Shown: positions 1 to 13,287, numbered from the stretch's first letter. The stretch is 64,000 bases of DNA from Spodoptera frugiperda (GCF_023101765.2 NC_064213.1:10974001-11038000), one strand, 5' to 3'. Notes: generated by a model from the sequence alone, not told the origin. Translations and numbers: made by a program.

Positions 1-1
1 T

Positions 2-136
2 GGCCTTATAGCCAAAAGCCTCGACCAACACCTGAGTAGGCTAACGTTAGATGGTTGGATCAAGAGCCTGATGCAGAAGGCAGTACTTCTGGACACGGCG
101 CGTATTGTCCGGAAATTCCTCTCTCTTGAGCCCTGA
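2..136 (+). mobile_element. C-terminal end of a LINE reverse-transcriptase ORF (partial)
   Basis: An open frame enters from the left edge and ends at a TGA at 134-136, giving 44 residues. It ends in a pattern of conserved hydrophobic and basic residues (QKAVLLDTARIVRKFL) like the extreme C terminus of non-LTR retrotransposons that carry a restriction-like endonuclease (R2/R4/NeSL-type), which I recognise from memory rather than from an alignment. The rest of the element lies outside the window. It could also be another LINE clade. Confidence 0.45.
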
Positions 137-182
137 CCACCGGTAGCTTGGATTTATCCCGTTACTGGTGGGCTACTGCTTT
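137..182 (+). repeat. LINE 3' UTR with probable RNA stem-loop
   Basis: Directly after the LINE stop codon, CCACCGGTAGC (138-148) can pair with GTTACTGGTGG in RNA over 11 consecutive positions if G-U pairs are allowed, leaving a short loop. Stem-loops near the 3' end are used by the reverse transcriptases of several LINE clades to recognise their own RNA. That role is inferred here. Confidence 0.4.
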
Positions 183-1280
183 TTATATTTTTAAATGTTT
201 TTTTTTTCTTTTTAATTTAATATTTAAAAATGTAACAAACAAGTAAAAGAAATAAATGAAGTATCTAAGGCTGATTATATTAAGGGGTGACAGATTGCAT
301 GCAGGCCAATTAAATATAGTGTGTCTTTGGCACCATTCAACTAGCATGTCCCGTAATAAACACAAAATGCATAGAACAAAACTGTTGCCTCTGTCATTAT
401 TTACAAGTATCATTAAATGCAATGTATAAAATTTGATCATTCAAGTATTTACATTTTAATATTACAAATAGTAGAGAAAATTCTATTAGATTTAGTAATA
501 ACATTAGTAGATCAAAGGATGATGTACATTTGATGTACAGTTCAAGATTCATAATATTATTTATAAGCTAATGTATTAAAATTCGACAGATATTAGAACT
601 CTACCGGCTTCATAGGCTACGGTCTATAACAAAAATGCCCATCATCCTTATTTGGTACTTCTAATTTTTTAAAGTTATTATTTTACTTTTAAGTACAAAG
701 TAGATTTACAAATTAGTTTTAAAAAAATCCGAACATCTAGCACTTTTTATTAGGTAATGTTAATTTTTTGACATGAGTAGATGGCGACACCATCGGTTTA
801 TATCTATTAGCTCTTTTTTAATAATTAACAAAATACTTAACTGACAGTAATATATTGCATTGATTGGCATGCAATTTTAATAATGAAAACTTTAAAAACT
901 TGGTCAGACTTACGAATTAAGTTCGACAATAATATTACAAAATTGTACTATACAAGTAATATGTTACTTCAAACTATTATTTTTAAGAATCATTCATTTA
1001 TGTACAGTAATGTTAGCTAAAATACTTTGAAATAGATTTTAGATGTTGATTTATATGATTTTTTCTAGAAGTGGTACTTTTAATGTTGTATTAGACTAGA
1101 AAATTCACTGTGACTTGAACCAGTCTCTGCAAATTTAATGAGATCCTCTTTACCTGGAAATATAATAAAATATAAACTGAATACACAGGTAAACATGTGA
1201 TTCTTATACATTTACTTTATATTATTGATTGAGATGTTATGCAAGAGTTATTTATTGTGAGTTAGTCGATCCTGTATTGT
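183..1280. other. AT-rich intergenic DNA, nothing recognised
   Basis: Between the LINE end and the Icmt 3' end I see no coding frame with recognisable content and no RNA gene. The short frames here have the low-complexity, AT-driven composition of chance ORFs. Confidence 0.5.
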
Positions 1281-1319
1281 AAACATAACCCTCCTTCTGG
1301 CGCAATCGGGTAAAAAAAA
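1281..1319 (-). repeat. Fragment of the 'CCCGACTGCGCC' repeat family
   Basis: The reverse complement reads ACCCGATTGCGCCAGAAGG followed by AGGGTTATGTTT. This is nearly the same as the left end of the composite repeat at 37819-37856. It is a short remnant just downstream of the Icmt polyadenylation region. Confidence 0.6.
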
Positions 1320-1350
1320 CAAAACCAGATGCTTTTGTTAAATCTTAAAG

Positions 1351-1356
1351 GTTTAT
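1351..1356 (-). terminator. Probable Icmt polyadenylation signal
   Basis: AATAAA on the minus strand, about 105 bases beyond the Icmt stop codon. This is the nearest canonical hexamer and its distance is ordinary for an insect gene. Confidence 0.5.
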
Positions 1357-1461
1357 TTTAGTAAGAAATAATAATCGTTATTCTTTATAGTAGTTTTTTT
1401 ACTTCTAGTCATTATTGGATTGTTTTCTATAGATAGGCTTCTAAAATAAAATCCTATTACC

Positions 1462-3471
1462 TTAGTAACTCCAATGATCGTCCTTGACATTCTGGCCAGT
1501 GTTCTCAGGGATGTATCCCATGATGTACGGGAGCCCGGTGCCGACCTTCTTCTGATACTCCACGTACTGCGGCCCGAAGAATGTCAGCAGCGTCAGCTCC
1601 TCAGCATACACTCGCTCGCGGAAGAACGTCCACGATGCTAGTGTGTAGATTATTACGCAGACTGGGTTTAGTAGAGTTATCTGGAAAATGTAAAATGAAC
1701 TGTTTGTAAAAATACCTACATAAACGATTCATCAAGCTATGAATGATTGTAAGTGGTTTTGGGTCCAATAACCTGGTTAAAAAAGTGTAATTGGGTGTGT
1801 CTTTGTTCAGAAATAATGAAATTATTTTCACTAATCTCTTGACTCTGACTTATGAAGTTTTATTTAAAATTACATTCTAATGACAAGAACAGTTTTAGTA
1901 ATCCTACCTGAGTACCAATGGACCAGTAGAACCATCCCACGTAACTTGGGTGTCTGCAGATTGAGTACACTCCATGGGTCACCAGTTCGTGGTCGGGGCG
2001 CTTCACAAATTGCACCTAAAATTGTAAAAATTGGTGTTATATAATGTAACCAAGTATTGTATTGTGAACTTGATTGAAAATGAGTAACCTATGGCGTTTC
2101 TTGCTCATTCTTCTCCATAGGAATATACCTACAATTTGGAAAGAGCAAATAGCTTCAATAGAGGACTGATCGACAGATAGACATTTTGTTTTCTTTATAT
2201 TGTAATATTTGCTTTGACATTCAAAAGTACCTTCCCAGTCTATTTGAAATAAATAATTTTGACTTTGTAAACCAGTGTTATTAGATTTTATGGCTTATCC
2301 CTGAAACCGTTTGCTAGAATTTATTAGAAGTTTAGAAAAAGGAGTTTTTACTTACTGTGTGATTAAAGTTAGTCTTGGCAGTGAACATGGCTGACTTCCG
2401 GAGTGCCTCCCCTGTGATACACATCACCACACCCACGGCTGACAGCCAGAAGTAGCTCTTCATATCTGCACCAAACATAATATTGTTATGTTGACATTAT
2501 TTATTTAATTTTAGAAGATACAAGGGGGGTTATTATTTATCATGTCATTAACTTCACACTCCTAAAACATTGGGCTGTCTACCTAGTCTATTCTTTTTTT
2601 TTATTGAGTCTACCTTAAACTTAGTATCTTATGTCCAGATTTTGGAGCGTAATGTGCAATCAAAAATTAATCCATTTAAAAAATAGACCAACTTACCAGG
2701 AAAGAAGTAGTACTCCACTCCCCACTCTATCCAGCTGGCTACAGCCGCAGCACCATACTGTATACTATGGTTCAATATGAATGAGTTCACTGACAAAGTC
2801 CTCGGGTTGGTCAATGCCACCGACACAAACTCGGAGAAGTGGAAGAATGACAGGATTATGGTATACAGCCCAAACACTCGCCAGCCATTGTCAAAGCTGG
2901 TCAGGAAGATGCCCAGGGAAAATGTGGCACCTAAGAATGCTGATCTAATTGAGACCTAGAAAATAGAAAAATGATATTTACAATTTTTTATAATCATTGC
3001 AGTGTTCTTTTTTTGACTTTGGATAGTAAAAGTATTAGTGTTCCTGAATTCCAAAAACGGTTTTTGGTTGCAAATAAAATGATTATTCCGAATCAAATGA
3101 GTCATGCTGACCTACAAGCTAATTCAATAAAGGTTGCTTGATAACATGTTTTGCTAAAATGGCATGCCATTCCCTAATCACAAGGCTTCTTAGAGATTAA
3201 GAAAATAATGCTACACTCTGCCACGAATAAGTCAAGGTAATTTAATGTTCTTTACCTCATACATGAAGCCTTTATAGCAGTATCTTAATATGAAATTAAA
3301 TAGACAGAAATACAGCGCCGGGCCCCAATATGTCAAAGCCCAGAGTTCCGACGAGAAACCTAGAACGCTCCCAGAGAAAAATGATGTCGTAAATACTAAA
3401 GTAGAAATAAAAAAACAAATTAACGCCTGCTTTCCGGCGGGACAAATGTTCCTCATTAATAACACATCCAT
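1462..3471 (-). CDS. Icmt: Protein-S-isoprenylcysteine O-methyltransferase, 5 exons
   Basis: Icmt methylates the carboxyl group of the prenylated C-terminal cysteine of CaaX proteins such as Ras and lamins, using S-adenosylmethionine, in the ER membrane. Exons in transcript order: 3471-3256, 2955-2697, 2465-2356, 2015-1908, 1680-1462. All introns are GT-AG and the frame stays open over 303 codons plus stop (human enzyme, 284). Several hydrophobic membrane segments occur in the N-terminal two thirds. The family's C-terminal catalytic signature is clear: THGVYSICRHPSYVGWFYWS, then RVYAEELTLLTFFGPQYVEY and GTGLPYI. I chose the ATG at 3471 because the frame upstream begins with GTG after an in-frame TAA and has no other ATG; the context AAAATGG is good. 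The gene is head-to-head with CP110, about 1 kb apart. It appears intact. Confidence 0.93.
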
Positions 3472-4467
3472 TTTGAAAGGTTTATGCCAAAAATTCACGT
3501 GGAAGTCTTGCCGCAGACTTGCTTTTGTTATATTCGATGTGTACACCAGATTTTCTTAAAAGTTATCATTGAAGATTTGTAAATAATCCAAAAATTTACA
3601 TGAGTAATCAGTGTACCACTATCAGTAATTAGCTGGTGATGTCATGTCACTGTCACTGTCAAAAAAATGTACTTTGATTATTTTATAATCTGTTAACCTC
3701 AACGTTCAGTAAGTACGAAAGTGTAGCAACTGTAAGCGGTAAGATAAATACACATTTAATTGTAGTTTTCTATGACGACAATGCTAAAAATTTTAAAAAG
3801 AATCAATTATTATAATTAGTATGTTAATATATTTTTGCATCATGATCATTATTCATTTTTATATGTAACCATGGCAACACGAAGTTTGTTTGACAACTGT
3901 TAAGTGGGCTGTTTTCAATTTGATTAAAAAATATTGTTTTGATTTTTACATCGCTCCCATTGGACAGTAACTTATTTTTTTTCAAGTGAAGTGTTTGTTA
4001 TTGGTTCAACTGTTCAAATATAGTAGCTATACAGTTATACCGAAATCGAGAAAAGTTTTCACTATTTTCAAATTCATACTGTTCGAGTACCGATTATTCT
4101 ACCAATATTTACAAATAAAGTTGAAAATCAAAAATTAGTTTAGATATCGTCATATTTTTGCGTTAACAACATATCTTTGTATAAATTGTAGTAAATGTTC
4201 TTCACCAGACCGGTTAAAATACTTATTACCTGACGTAATCGTGCATGACAACATCTGGTACATTACGATGCGATTCCGACGGCGTTTAATGAAATTAAAT
4301 TTCCCCCGTCATACTGTTCAAAATTTGTGATTTATTACATTAGATAGACTGGAAAAGTGCCGTGCAACTTCCTACGAGATGTTAGTAATTGGATATTGAT
4401 GAGTTAGCAGCTTTTTGGGGTATATCAGGAGTCCAGTAGCCGCTGGTCGTAGTCCAGTAGATTAACG
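3472..4467. promoter_or_regulatory. Divergent intergenic region of Icmt and CP110
   Basis: About 1 kb separates the two start codons, which point away from each other, so both promoters and 5' UTRs must lie here unless there are distant non-coding first exons. The region is AT-rich. I could not assign a TATA box or transcription start with confidence. Confidence 0.45.
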
Positions 4468-7400
4468 ATGAACGACCCGTGGGATGTGAAGTGCGTGCGA
4501 CAGGCCGGCCAGTACGTGTCCTGCATGAAACTGAACGGGGTGCCGCTCCTTCCGCCCGTGGTAAGTAAATTAATTAATTTATTGTGTCCAGGTCATGGTC
4601 TCTGTATTCTAGATGGCCATTTGTTCGCCCTAATGTAATATTAACAATAGATTTAACATTAGGTGTGCAAAAATTGACTATAATAAAATATTTTTATTTG
4701 TACTCTTATTAGATCTCGAGTAATTTTTAAAAGCTCTATGGACCTAATTGAAATGCTCAGTGGCTTCATTTTAAACATTTAGATATCATTCTAGGATGAA
4801 TTAGTGCTAAACAAAAGCCACCTCATTCTGTGTGAGAAATTAAGAAACAGAAAAGCATTATTTATAGTGAAGGACAAAGTATTGTAAAATAAATAGGTTC
4901 ATTTTTACAGAAAATTCATTCAAGTACTGGACGTTGTGTATCTGTGTCACAAATAAATGAAATAAAAGATCATGTATTTCACATCATCATAACTCAGGCA
5001 CTACAATTTGTGGATCACGGAATGAAATATTACATTGCATTTATTTTTTCTTCAAGAAACCGTTTTAGATATAGTTAAGGATCCTTATTTATGTTAGAGC
5101 TGTCTGTGAGAAATTCTTGTAAAATATAAGATTTTTCTTCAAAGCCATATTTTAATTAACTCGGCACAGTAAAAATTAGCCAAACTACATTATTTTATTT
5201 CATTTATTTGCAGAATTTCAAGCATTTTAAGTAGCATGTGCAGAATTTCATATGTTAAACAAGAGATTGCTCGAGTTATGTCGGAAATATCTCTAAAAAT
5301 GAAAAAAATATCGTTTAATATTCACGTGAAGGTGACAAATAACAATGTTTCTTTTTATCATCATAGTTGTATGTTTCACCTTATCTCTTATTTTTGTATT
5401 TCAGTTATCAAAGGAATGCCGCAAAGAAATGCAGTACTACAAGCTCCTTGCCAAGGAAGTGGAAAAGCGGATATCAATACTTCAGCCTTTTGTAATTGAT
5501 ACAGACTCGGAGTCCGAAGATAAGACTGATGCTCCTGAACTACCTGAATCTGAACAAAACTATGAATTACCCCTAGAAGAAGTAAAAACTGGATTCAATG
5601 TTAACATAGAGAAAACAACTGCGATCACTTCAGTTAAAAATATAGATAAAACAAGAGCTATATCACCAAAACCTACCAACAATGTGGCCAAGATAAGTGG
5701 AGCTTCAATAGAAACATCAAGTTCTAATTCCCCCAAACTTATTATAGATCTCAATTTCAATATCAATGAAAATGGAAAAAATGTTGTTGAGACTGTGAAG
5801 AGTCCACACTCACCTACTGTAATAGATCTCCCTGAAAGGGACTATAACTGCACGAGAAGAATTACTCAAAAAGTCATAACAGAAAAAGAAGTAATTACTG
5901 AAGTAGGAATACAAAGAAACAATAAAAAACAAAAAGCTGTAGTCGAGGAGGTGGCTAACTTTAACTTTAATTCAAATAAAGATACTTTGACCGATCCTTT
6001 TAGTGATTTGACTTTATCTCATGATGGCCCGTCGTCTCTAAGTTCCAAAAGCTTTACAGGATCCTTGAATGATTTGCATAGGGAGAGCATTAAGGAAACA
6101 TCTCCAAAATTAGTCCGTCAACATTCTTACACTCTATTGCATCCAAGTCCTCAGCTCTTAGCCCATCTAGAAGTGCAATCAATGAATACAGGTATGGAGA
6201 TGACCTCTATATCAATGAGCGAATCTGTTTCCAACTTGAGCGGCCCAAACAAGAAGCGTAGGAGTTGGGACCTGGAGTCAGCTAAAGTGAAGTGGTCGTC
6301 GATGGCGCTGGAACTGAAGCAGACTAATGTCGTACATAACCTTAATAGAAACGCGTCTAACAAAACCATCGTAAAACAAGTCATTAAAAAATCACCTCAG
6401 AGCTCACCACCGTCACGGGCAAAGACAGTTAGTCCAGAAAAAAGACGCAGTGTTCCTCCAAAACCAATTAAATATAATAATACAACTAATTCAAATAATA
6501 TGAAATCCATCAGTCCGGTTAGAAATAGTGTGACTTTTGTGAAAGAACCAGGTTCACCACAATTAAATGCAATTCCCGGCATTGATAAGCCACAACCCCA
6601 AGTTACCGCACCTCCTTCACTAGGAGAATCCGACGACCCGGCGGTTCGCGTAAGGGAACTCTACGACAAAATACAAAATCAACAATTATTACAAATGGCG
6701 AGTTTAGTGGAAAAGCAGAAAAGGGAACAGTTGCTGCTTCAGCAAGTCTTTGAAGAACAGAACAATTTACTTTTCAAACAACTAAAGACTATAGTACCGA
6801 AATCTCCTATAGAGGCAAAAGAGGCTTGGAGCGACAAACATGTCGAATGTGACAGAGGCCCGGTCAGTCTGAGTCAGCTTATCAATTGCAAGTCACCTGA
6901 ATCTAGTCTCGGCAGTCTCGTCAGTTCTTCCACGTTGACAGAAACCAACCAGTACATAAACCATTGCGATAATGTGCTGAAGAAAAGCAGGGATATTACG
7001 GGAAGTATCAAGAAACAACCGATTAAATCTCGTAACCAGAATGGCAGCAAGATTATATCTCCGAAGCCACAACCGGACAGTAAGAATCGAACTAACTCTC
7101 CGACTCAGAGACATACCCCTACATCCCGGAAATTGAACTATGACACGAGTGTATCATCGGACCGAGACTACGAGCCGATGTTAACCGATCGAACGAACGA
7201 CACGATGGCGGACTTGAACGTCACCTTTCCTTCCGACAACGACGACTTCACTTACCACAGTACCAATTACTTGAACCAAGGTAAACTTAGTCATGGACCT
7301 TCAGTGACTTCTACAACAAACGCCAACAGAGCCACCGACAATGCCATCCGAAACATGGAGAGAACCATTTACAATTCAATGAACAGCACCAACAAGCGAT

Positions 7401-10400
7401 TGTCGAAGGGTAAAATTGACATCCAGGGAACACCAGAACAGGTAAAATAATAGTTTTTTAAATACAAAAATCAAAGTCAAAGTCAAAGTCAAAGCATTTA
7501 TTTCAATTAATCCTAAATTAGGCACTTTTGAAACGTCAAATTGAATTGTCCGTCAGTCTGTCTGTCAGTGAAGCTAGGCGCTCATTCCAAAGTGTTGCTT
7601 GGAATGGAGAGGAACGAGCAAAAAACTCCATCATTACTTTTTTCAAAAAAATGTTTTTTTTTTACAATCTCTCTGATACATTATTTGATCCTTTACCTAT
7701 TGTATATATATGTAGGAACAATGTAACGACAATACGACGTCAAAACTATGGGACAATAAAACCAATTTGTAAAGAATATAAAATAAAAAAGCGGGTTGTT
7801 TCAAACATAGTGCCCACATATGTACACTTACAATTTTGAAATAATGCTTCTATACAAATAAAAAATAATCTTTAATTTAATTTTTCAAATAAAAATAACT
7901 GCTTGATGCCACAGGATCCCTAGACTACATTGGAATAAATTAATACTTTAATTTAACGTGTAACTAGTGATCGTATTAGAGCATTGTCTAGTGTGAGCGA
8001 GTGTCCAGTGGAGCCGGACCAACATGCTGCCACACATTTTTATCTTCAATATAATCTGACAGTTTATAATATGCCTGTTTACACAGTTCACGCTTTATAC
8101 AAGATTTAAATTTTTTCTCGTTCAGATTCAGTATGGTGGTTGGTAGTTTATTGTAACACTTAACACAAAATCCCATGAAGGATTTCTGCACTTTGGACAA
8201 TCGGAATTGCGGTATAGCTAACTTATCTTTACCTCTCGTATTAAAATTGTGTCTGTCGCTTCTTTTTTCAAACAATTGTTGATTTTTTCTCACGTACATA
8301 ATATTTTCGTAAATGAATTGAGAAGGCACTGTAAGAATGTTTATAGTTTTAAATAGTTCTCTCAAAGATTCGCGACGGGGCAAGTTATATATTGCTCGAA
8401 TAGCTCGCTTTTGCAAAATAAAAATTGATTCTACATCCGCAGCTCGCCCCCACAGCAAAATGCCGTAAGACATTATGCTGTGAAAATAACTAAAATAAAC
8501 AAGCCTTGCCGTACCTACGTCCGTTAGCTGCCTAGTACTTAGATTCGAAAGTAAAAAAAAAAAAAATAGTTTTATACCAAATACATTTAATTTATATATT
8601 TTGCACAATGTGGAGTTTAATGTTTCCCCTATTTTTCCACTCGTGAAACCTGCATTTTGTTTTCTGTCATGGACGTTTTGTTATCGATATCATTTCAAAA
8701 TTATTTTCCAAGTATTGGCGCGGTCTACTTTTCGGATCATTTCCTCAAACTTTTATGTTTCTGCTTTATCTATCCAAATCTTTCCTTGTGAGTTGCTCAA
8801 TGGCATCTCCAGATTCGTCTGGTTTTACCGGAATGGGTTTGAGCATTATTTGCAATACAATTTTATGTACTGTCTGGATCAGCATGCAGCTGCAACCAAA
8901 ATAGTGGCCGTAGCCAAGGGTTATCTGGTCCGGCGCCTGATGCGCACGGACCGCGTACAGTCGACCGTGCAGACCATCAAGGATGCTCTGCTGTGCGCCC
9001 TGCAGCTGCACCAGGACCGCGAGGGTATCCGGGGTGCTGACGTAGACCTCCACCGCCGACTTATTCAGCAGGTAGGTGCTCGGTGTGGCGTGCCATTGTT
9101 CAGGGTGCACTGGTTTTACATTTTAAAGAGTTATTCTGTTATTTAAACTCATTTATAGCTTCAGTCTACAATATGGTTATTATACACTTTAGTAATTTAA
9201 ATTACTGATTATAGTTAGAAGTTAGTTACATATTATAAGTATTCATAATCCTGAATAATGTCTTTAAATCGAAAAAATAACAGTTAGATTTCGCCTTAAA
9301 AGCGCTAAATATTTTTGCAGATAACAGCAGCATGTTACTCCCTACACGATACCTTCGTGGCCAGTACAGCCGCTGAGCGTTGCGCGATGATCGCTGCCGA
9401 CAGAGGGCGCCGGCGTTCTCTCGCCGCTCGACAAGCTAGCGCCTCACTCAAACAGACGTGAGTTAAATATTTACTAAACTTTACCGTGTCTAAAACCTTC
9501 TCAAAATGGAGTTTTTTCATGAAAAACTCGGGCGTTGGGAGCGCTTCTTAGCCAAGGTTTTTGAGAATGGTTCAGGATACGTTCTTTGGGAAGGTACGAC
9601 AGATGAAATGATCAAGGTTTCGGGTCTTTGGTGACGGTGAGGCTAACCTAACAATGAGAAGTTTTTAATCTATTCTGTTACTGTTATCATTCCTTATGAA
9701 TTCTATTGATCATAATATTTAATTTAAAAGCTCCACCACAATGCTCTATAACATAAACTATACTAAAACAGGGACTTAATGTCACAAAGCCACTCCGGGG
9801 TGTTTCCCGCGCGCACCAAGCGACCAACCCCAGTGTCGCCGATGACGCAGTCTAACTATGGTAACACTGAACTACATAATGTTGCCAGCTTTTTATCTGT
9901 TCCGCCTTGAGGCATGCAAACTATTTGGTTACTAGGAAGCACAGTCATCTATATCTAATTTGTTACAAGACATTTTCATTTACTCATAAGGCATGAGCTT
10001 ATTGTCGCAATCTTTTACTATTTTATTTTTGCATTGCCACTGTGTCAGTGATTGTCGAAGCGATCTTTAATAACGTTTGGCTTTGAATCCAATTGATTTT
10101 ACTGACATGTTAGTACCACGTTAATAGCTATTAAATTTAACACAGCACGTAAATGTCTATTATAATGCTTATCATAATACTCATAAATTATACATATGGA
10201 AAATACTATATTTCAAGAACTTAATATCTTAACTTTAAAATACCTAATAGAATCTATCATGATTCTAATTTATATACGCGTGATACCTACTCATACGTGG
10301 ATTATATATTCAAAGCACCTATTCCGTTGGTGCCTAATTTTTAGACTATTTGTGAGGACAACAAGACCTACCCTTGTTGTTCTCACACTAGGATTGCGCA

Positions 10401-10661
10401 ACTGAGTCCACTCGGCCGAAATTAATAACCGATTTTAATCCAAGATCTTGGATCGATCTCTGTTTTTGACAGGACTAATGTCAAAAATCTTTCCTAACCC
10501 ACAGACAGATATTAGATTGAGACCGGTTATTAATATCGGACGTAAAGGGTGATTGTAACAATATTGTGTACGTTATCGCAGAGACATTTAGCGATGACAA
10601 GCAGTCCGGAGTGTCGGTGTCCCGGCACATGGCCAGCCCACACCGGCGCCCCTGGCGCTGA
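4468..10661 (+). CDS. Cp110: Centriolar coiled-coil protein CP110, 6 exons
   Basis: CP110 caps the distal end of centrioles, limits their length and blocks ciliation; in vertebrates it binds CEP97 and calmodulin. Exons: 4468-4560, 5405-7441, 8883-9071, 9321-9457, 9772-9860, 10582-10661. All are bounded by GT-AG and phases join, giving about 874 codons and a TGA at 10659-10661. Family evidence: the N terminus CMKLNGVPLLPPV joined to LSKECRKEMQYYKLLAKEVE matches the conserved CP110 start (human: HGVAILSPLLNIEKRKEMQ). The middle is low-complexity, rich in Ser, Pro and Asn, with a predicted coiled coil at about residues 447-497. An IQ-like block, KIVAVAKGYLVRRLMRTDRV, falls at about residues 716-735 and is followed by the conserved TIKDALLCALQ. 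Vertebrate CP110 is about 990 residues; the difference is mostly in the disordered middle. A small exon inside the 1.4 kb intron 7442-8882 cannot be excluded. Confidence 0.88.
7471..8560 (-). mobile_element. 5'-truncated LINE in a CP110 intron, antisense
   Basis: On the minus strand an open frame ending at 7988 encodes the C-terminal part of a CR1/Jockey-like reverse transcriptase: YFHSIMSYGILLWG, ILQKRAIRAIYNL and HNFNTRGKDKLA are typical of this stretch. The 3' UTR then runs to 7471 and ends in four TTTGA-containing hexamers (TCAAAG x4 on the plus strand, 7471-7494), a usual type of LINE 3' tail. The 5' part is missing, and the frame runs into a poly-T on the minus strand near 8552-8566. 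It lies wholly inside the intron between CP110 exons 2 and 3. Confidence 0.8.
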
Positions 10662-10859
10662 CCCTCGCCCACGCCGCCCAGCTGCCTGCCGCGCTTCTTT
10701 GCCCACTGCTGGGCGCAGCGCCGCGGCGTCAACCTATGACTTTGTGAACTAAATTATCCGCAGCTTCACCCTAAAAGCGGTTTTGTAAATTATGTTTTTT
10801 TATTTTCTTTTTTTATGATTTTATTGTATTTGGGAGGCCTTTTCTGGTGAATTGAGTTA

Positions 10860-10865
10860 AATAAA
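10860..10865 (+). terminator. Probable CP110 polyadenylation signal
   Basis: AATAAA about 200 bases after the CP110 stop, followed within 30 bases by a T-rich, TGTT-containing stretch. Canonical in sequence and distance. Confidence 0.5.
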
Positions 10866-12880
10866 ATTTAATATACATTATATTTTTTGTTAACTATAAC
10901 AACAATTTTTAGCCTCAAAAAATATAATTTCGTATATTTTAATAAATATTGCGGCATGACCGTAAGTTTCTATCTGCCGAAATGATTTAATGCTTGTGCT
11001 TGAAAATATTGAAATAAAAATTAAGTACATGTATTTAATTTCGATAAAAATCGAGCTTCTCTCTTGTACTCCGCCTATGCGCTCTCTTTTATACACTGCG
11101 ACTTATTAAGCGAAATAAAGTGCATTTAAAATTGTATGTAATTTAATAAATTAAAATTAAGTAAATCTCTCATCTTGGATACTTCATACAGGATCGTGAG
11201 AGAAACATTCTCATTAATTTTGAACAAATATATCCAGTTCAAATGTAATTTGTAACAAAATTATTTATTATTAGCATGTAAGTGATAAATTGTGGTTGTA
11301 ACTGTTGAGTTTATGCTTCCAAAGCAAAGTGCCTATACAACGCACCTACGTAAACTAGTATAGAATTAATGATACGAGTCGCTATCGAAAGCAATAATTT
11401 GGTAATTCAATATTTATATTTTAGCCACGCTATAAATACAGAACGCAATATTAATGTAGGACACATATTTTGGATATCAAAACAGATCTTGTATAATCTT
11501 ATAATTAATACAGCTAAATACTACCACCATAAGTGATAGATTTCTAACTTTCAAAATATAAGAGTGTGTCGTTTTTGGTGCACAGAATATGTACAATAAT
11601 GAAATTAAATAAATCACCGTCTAAACAGCACTTATGTAATAATCATAGAGAATACATTAATCTTGTAAAATTACTTTCTTGTAATCATTTTATTAAAGAC
11701 AGATAGTAAGAAAAGTAATTTATATGATGTTAAAGAGGCCTTTTATATGTCGTGGCGATAAATCCAAAAAATATCATAAGTTTTATAGTAACTCTAGATC
11801 TAAGAACTTACACTTGGTGTAATATAAATGCTAGTTTTATATAATCGACACGCTTCACTATGTTTACATTAGCCGTTCATGATTCGAATTGCCATAGTAG
11901 CAGATTTTATTGAGATATTTTTACTACTCACATTAATATTTATATAAATTAAAATGCACCGTATGTAATGGCTAATATAGATAGGTACACCTCACGATAT
12001 AAAAGACATGTAAACTTTAAGTCGCCTTAATATTTAGGTAGGTTTTACATATTACTTGAGAATAATATCCCATCAACATTGTCTTGTACATTACTGTTGA
12101 TACTATCGCTGTTTTAAATACTGTGTTACAAAGATGAACAATTACATAATGCCAAATTATGAACTGTAAAAGTGCTTCCAAATGAAATAACTTTTTCACA
12201 ATGATTTTGTAGACATTTACTTAGAAAGTATCAGTTTTAGAAAAAAATCCTATTATAAATCTATTGTCATCTTTGTAACATTTTACAAATCCATTTTGAT
12301 CTTTATTTTAATAAAATCTCTGCACTATACTGTAATTAATAAATTGTTTCGGTGTTTCCCAACTGTTGATAGTACATACTAGTTATAACATTACTGAATA
12401 TTCTAATGTAACTTTGATCCAGGTTGTATGTCAGTGCTAACTCTACACTCTCTAGTCACAGATCTCGTCAATAACTTTCCTTCTTTTCAAATCATGTTGC
12501 TAATTACATTTTATTGAGCTACTCCTACGGTCTTGGGACATTACATTATTTATCGGAGTCTTGTTTTGAAGTATGTTTTTGAAGCGCATATCCTCGAGAC
12601 AAAAAAGTGTTTGCAATTTCTAATTCATTTGCATGAAAATGAAATGTCATGAAGTTATCAAAATTAAGTCACAAATATTTCCAAAGCTGTTTTAACGTAA
12701 ACCTATATAGTGATATTGTACTGTATTTTCGTGCATACATTTTTACGCAATAAACATGCAAAAATATAATGTGAGTTTACTGTTTATATCCCTATCTATC
12801 TCATCAACATACAAAAAAGGTAAAAAAGCCGGAGCATCAATCTCTAGCTACAAAACAATAAAACAAAAAATTGCTCAAAT
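10866..12880. other. Intergenic spacer between convergent CP110 and Uba1
   Basis: AT-rich DNA between two gene 3' ends. I see no coding frame with recognisable content, no RNA gene and no obvious repeat. Part may be 3' UTR if alternative poly(A) sites are used. Confidence 0.5.
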
Positions 12881-12890
12881 TTTATTTATT
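12881..12890 (-). terminator. Probable Uba1 polyadenylation signals
   Basis: Two overlapping AATAAA hexamers on the minus strand, about 400 bases beyond the Uba1 stop. No nearer canonical hexamer was seen in that direction. Confidence 0.4.
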
Positions 12891-13287
12891 TCTTTCCATA
12901 TACAGACCCATCTGATTTCAACTTTAAAAATATCCAATAATTTTTGTGTAAAACCTATTGTGGTATCACGAGACGAATAAAAAAGAATAAATGCTAGCGC
13001 GATTGATGAGACGTGAGCAATTAATTATAAACTACTATAAATATATGAATCAATAAGTTGACAAAAAGCGTGTTCTGAAGCACAAAATAAAACGTCACAC
13101 ATGTAGACACTATCTGTACATCTCGTCCATCGTCCGACACGGCCCACGAGCACTCGCGAGCGACTCACTCGGCCTCCCGATGTGATACAACCATCTCCGC
13201 AAATGGTAACTATTATGCTCTAAGTAGACCTGCTCAGCACATGGTCGACGACAGTGTACAACCGGGCGCGTGACATGCGGACGGCGC

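Noticed and set aside
3472..3546. N-terminal extension of Icmt to 3546
   Set aside because: The codon at 3546 is GTG, preceded in frame by TAA; the first ATG in frame is at 3471.
3290..3559. Plus-strand frame over Icmt exon 1
   Set aside because: Antisense shadow of the Icmt coding exon; no independent evidence.
8601..9146. 181-codon plus frame covering a CP110 exon
   Set aside because: Only 8883-9071 is exonic: a CAG acceptor, frame continuity and the IQ-like block support that part. The flanks are intron read-through.
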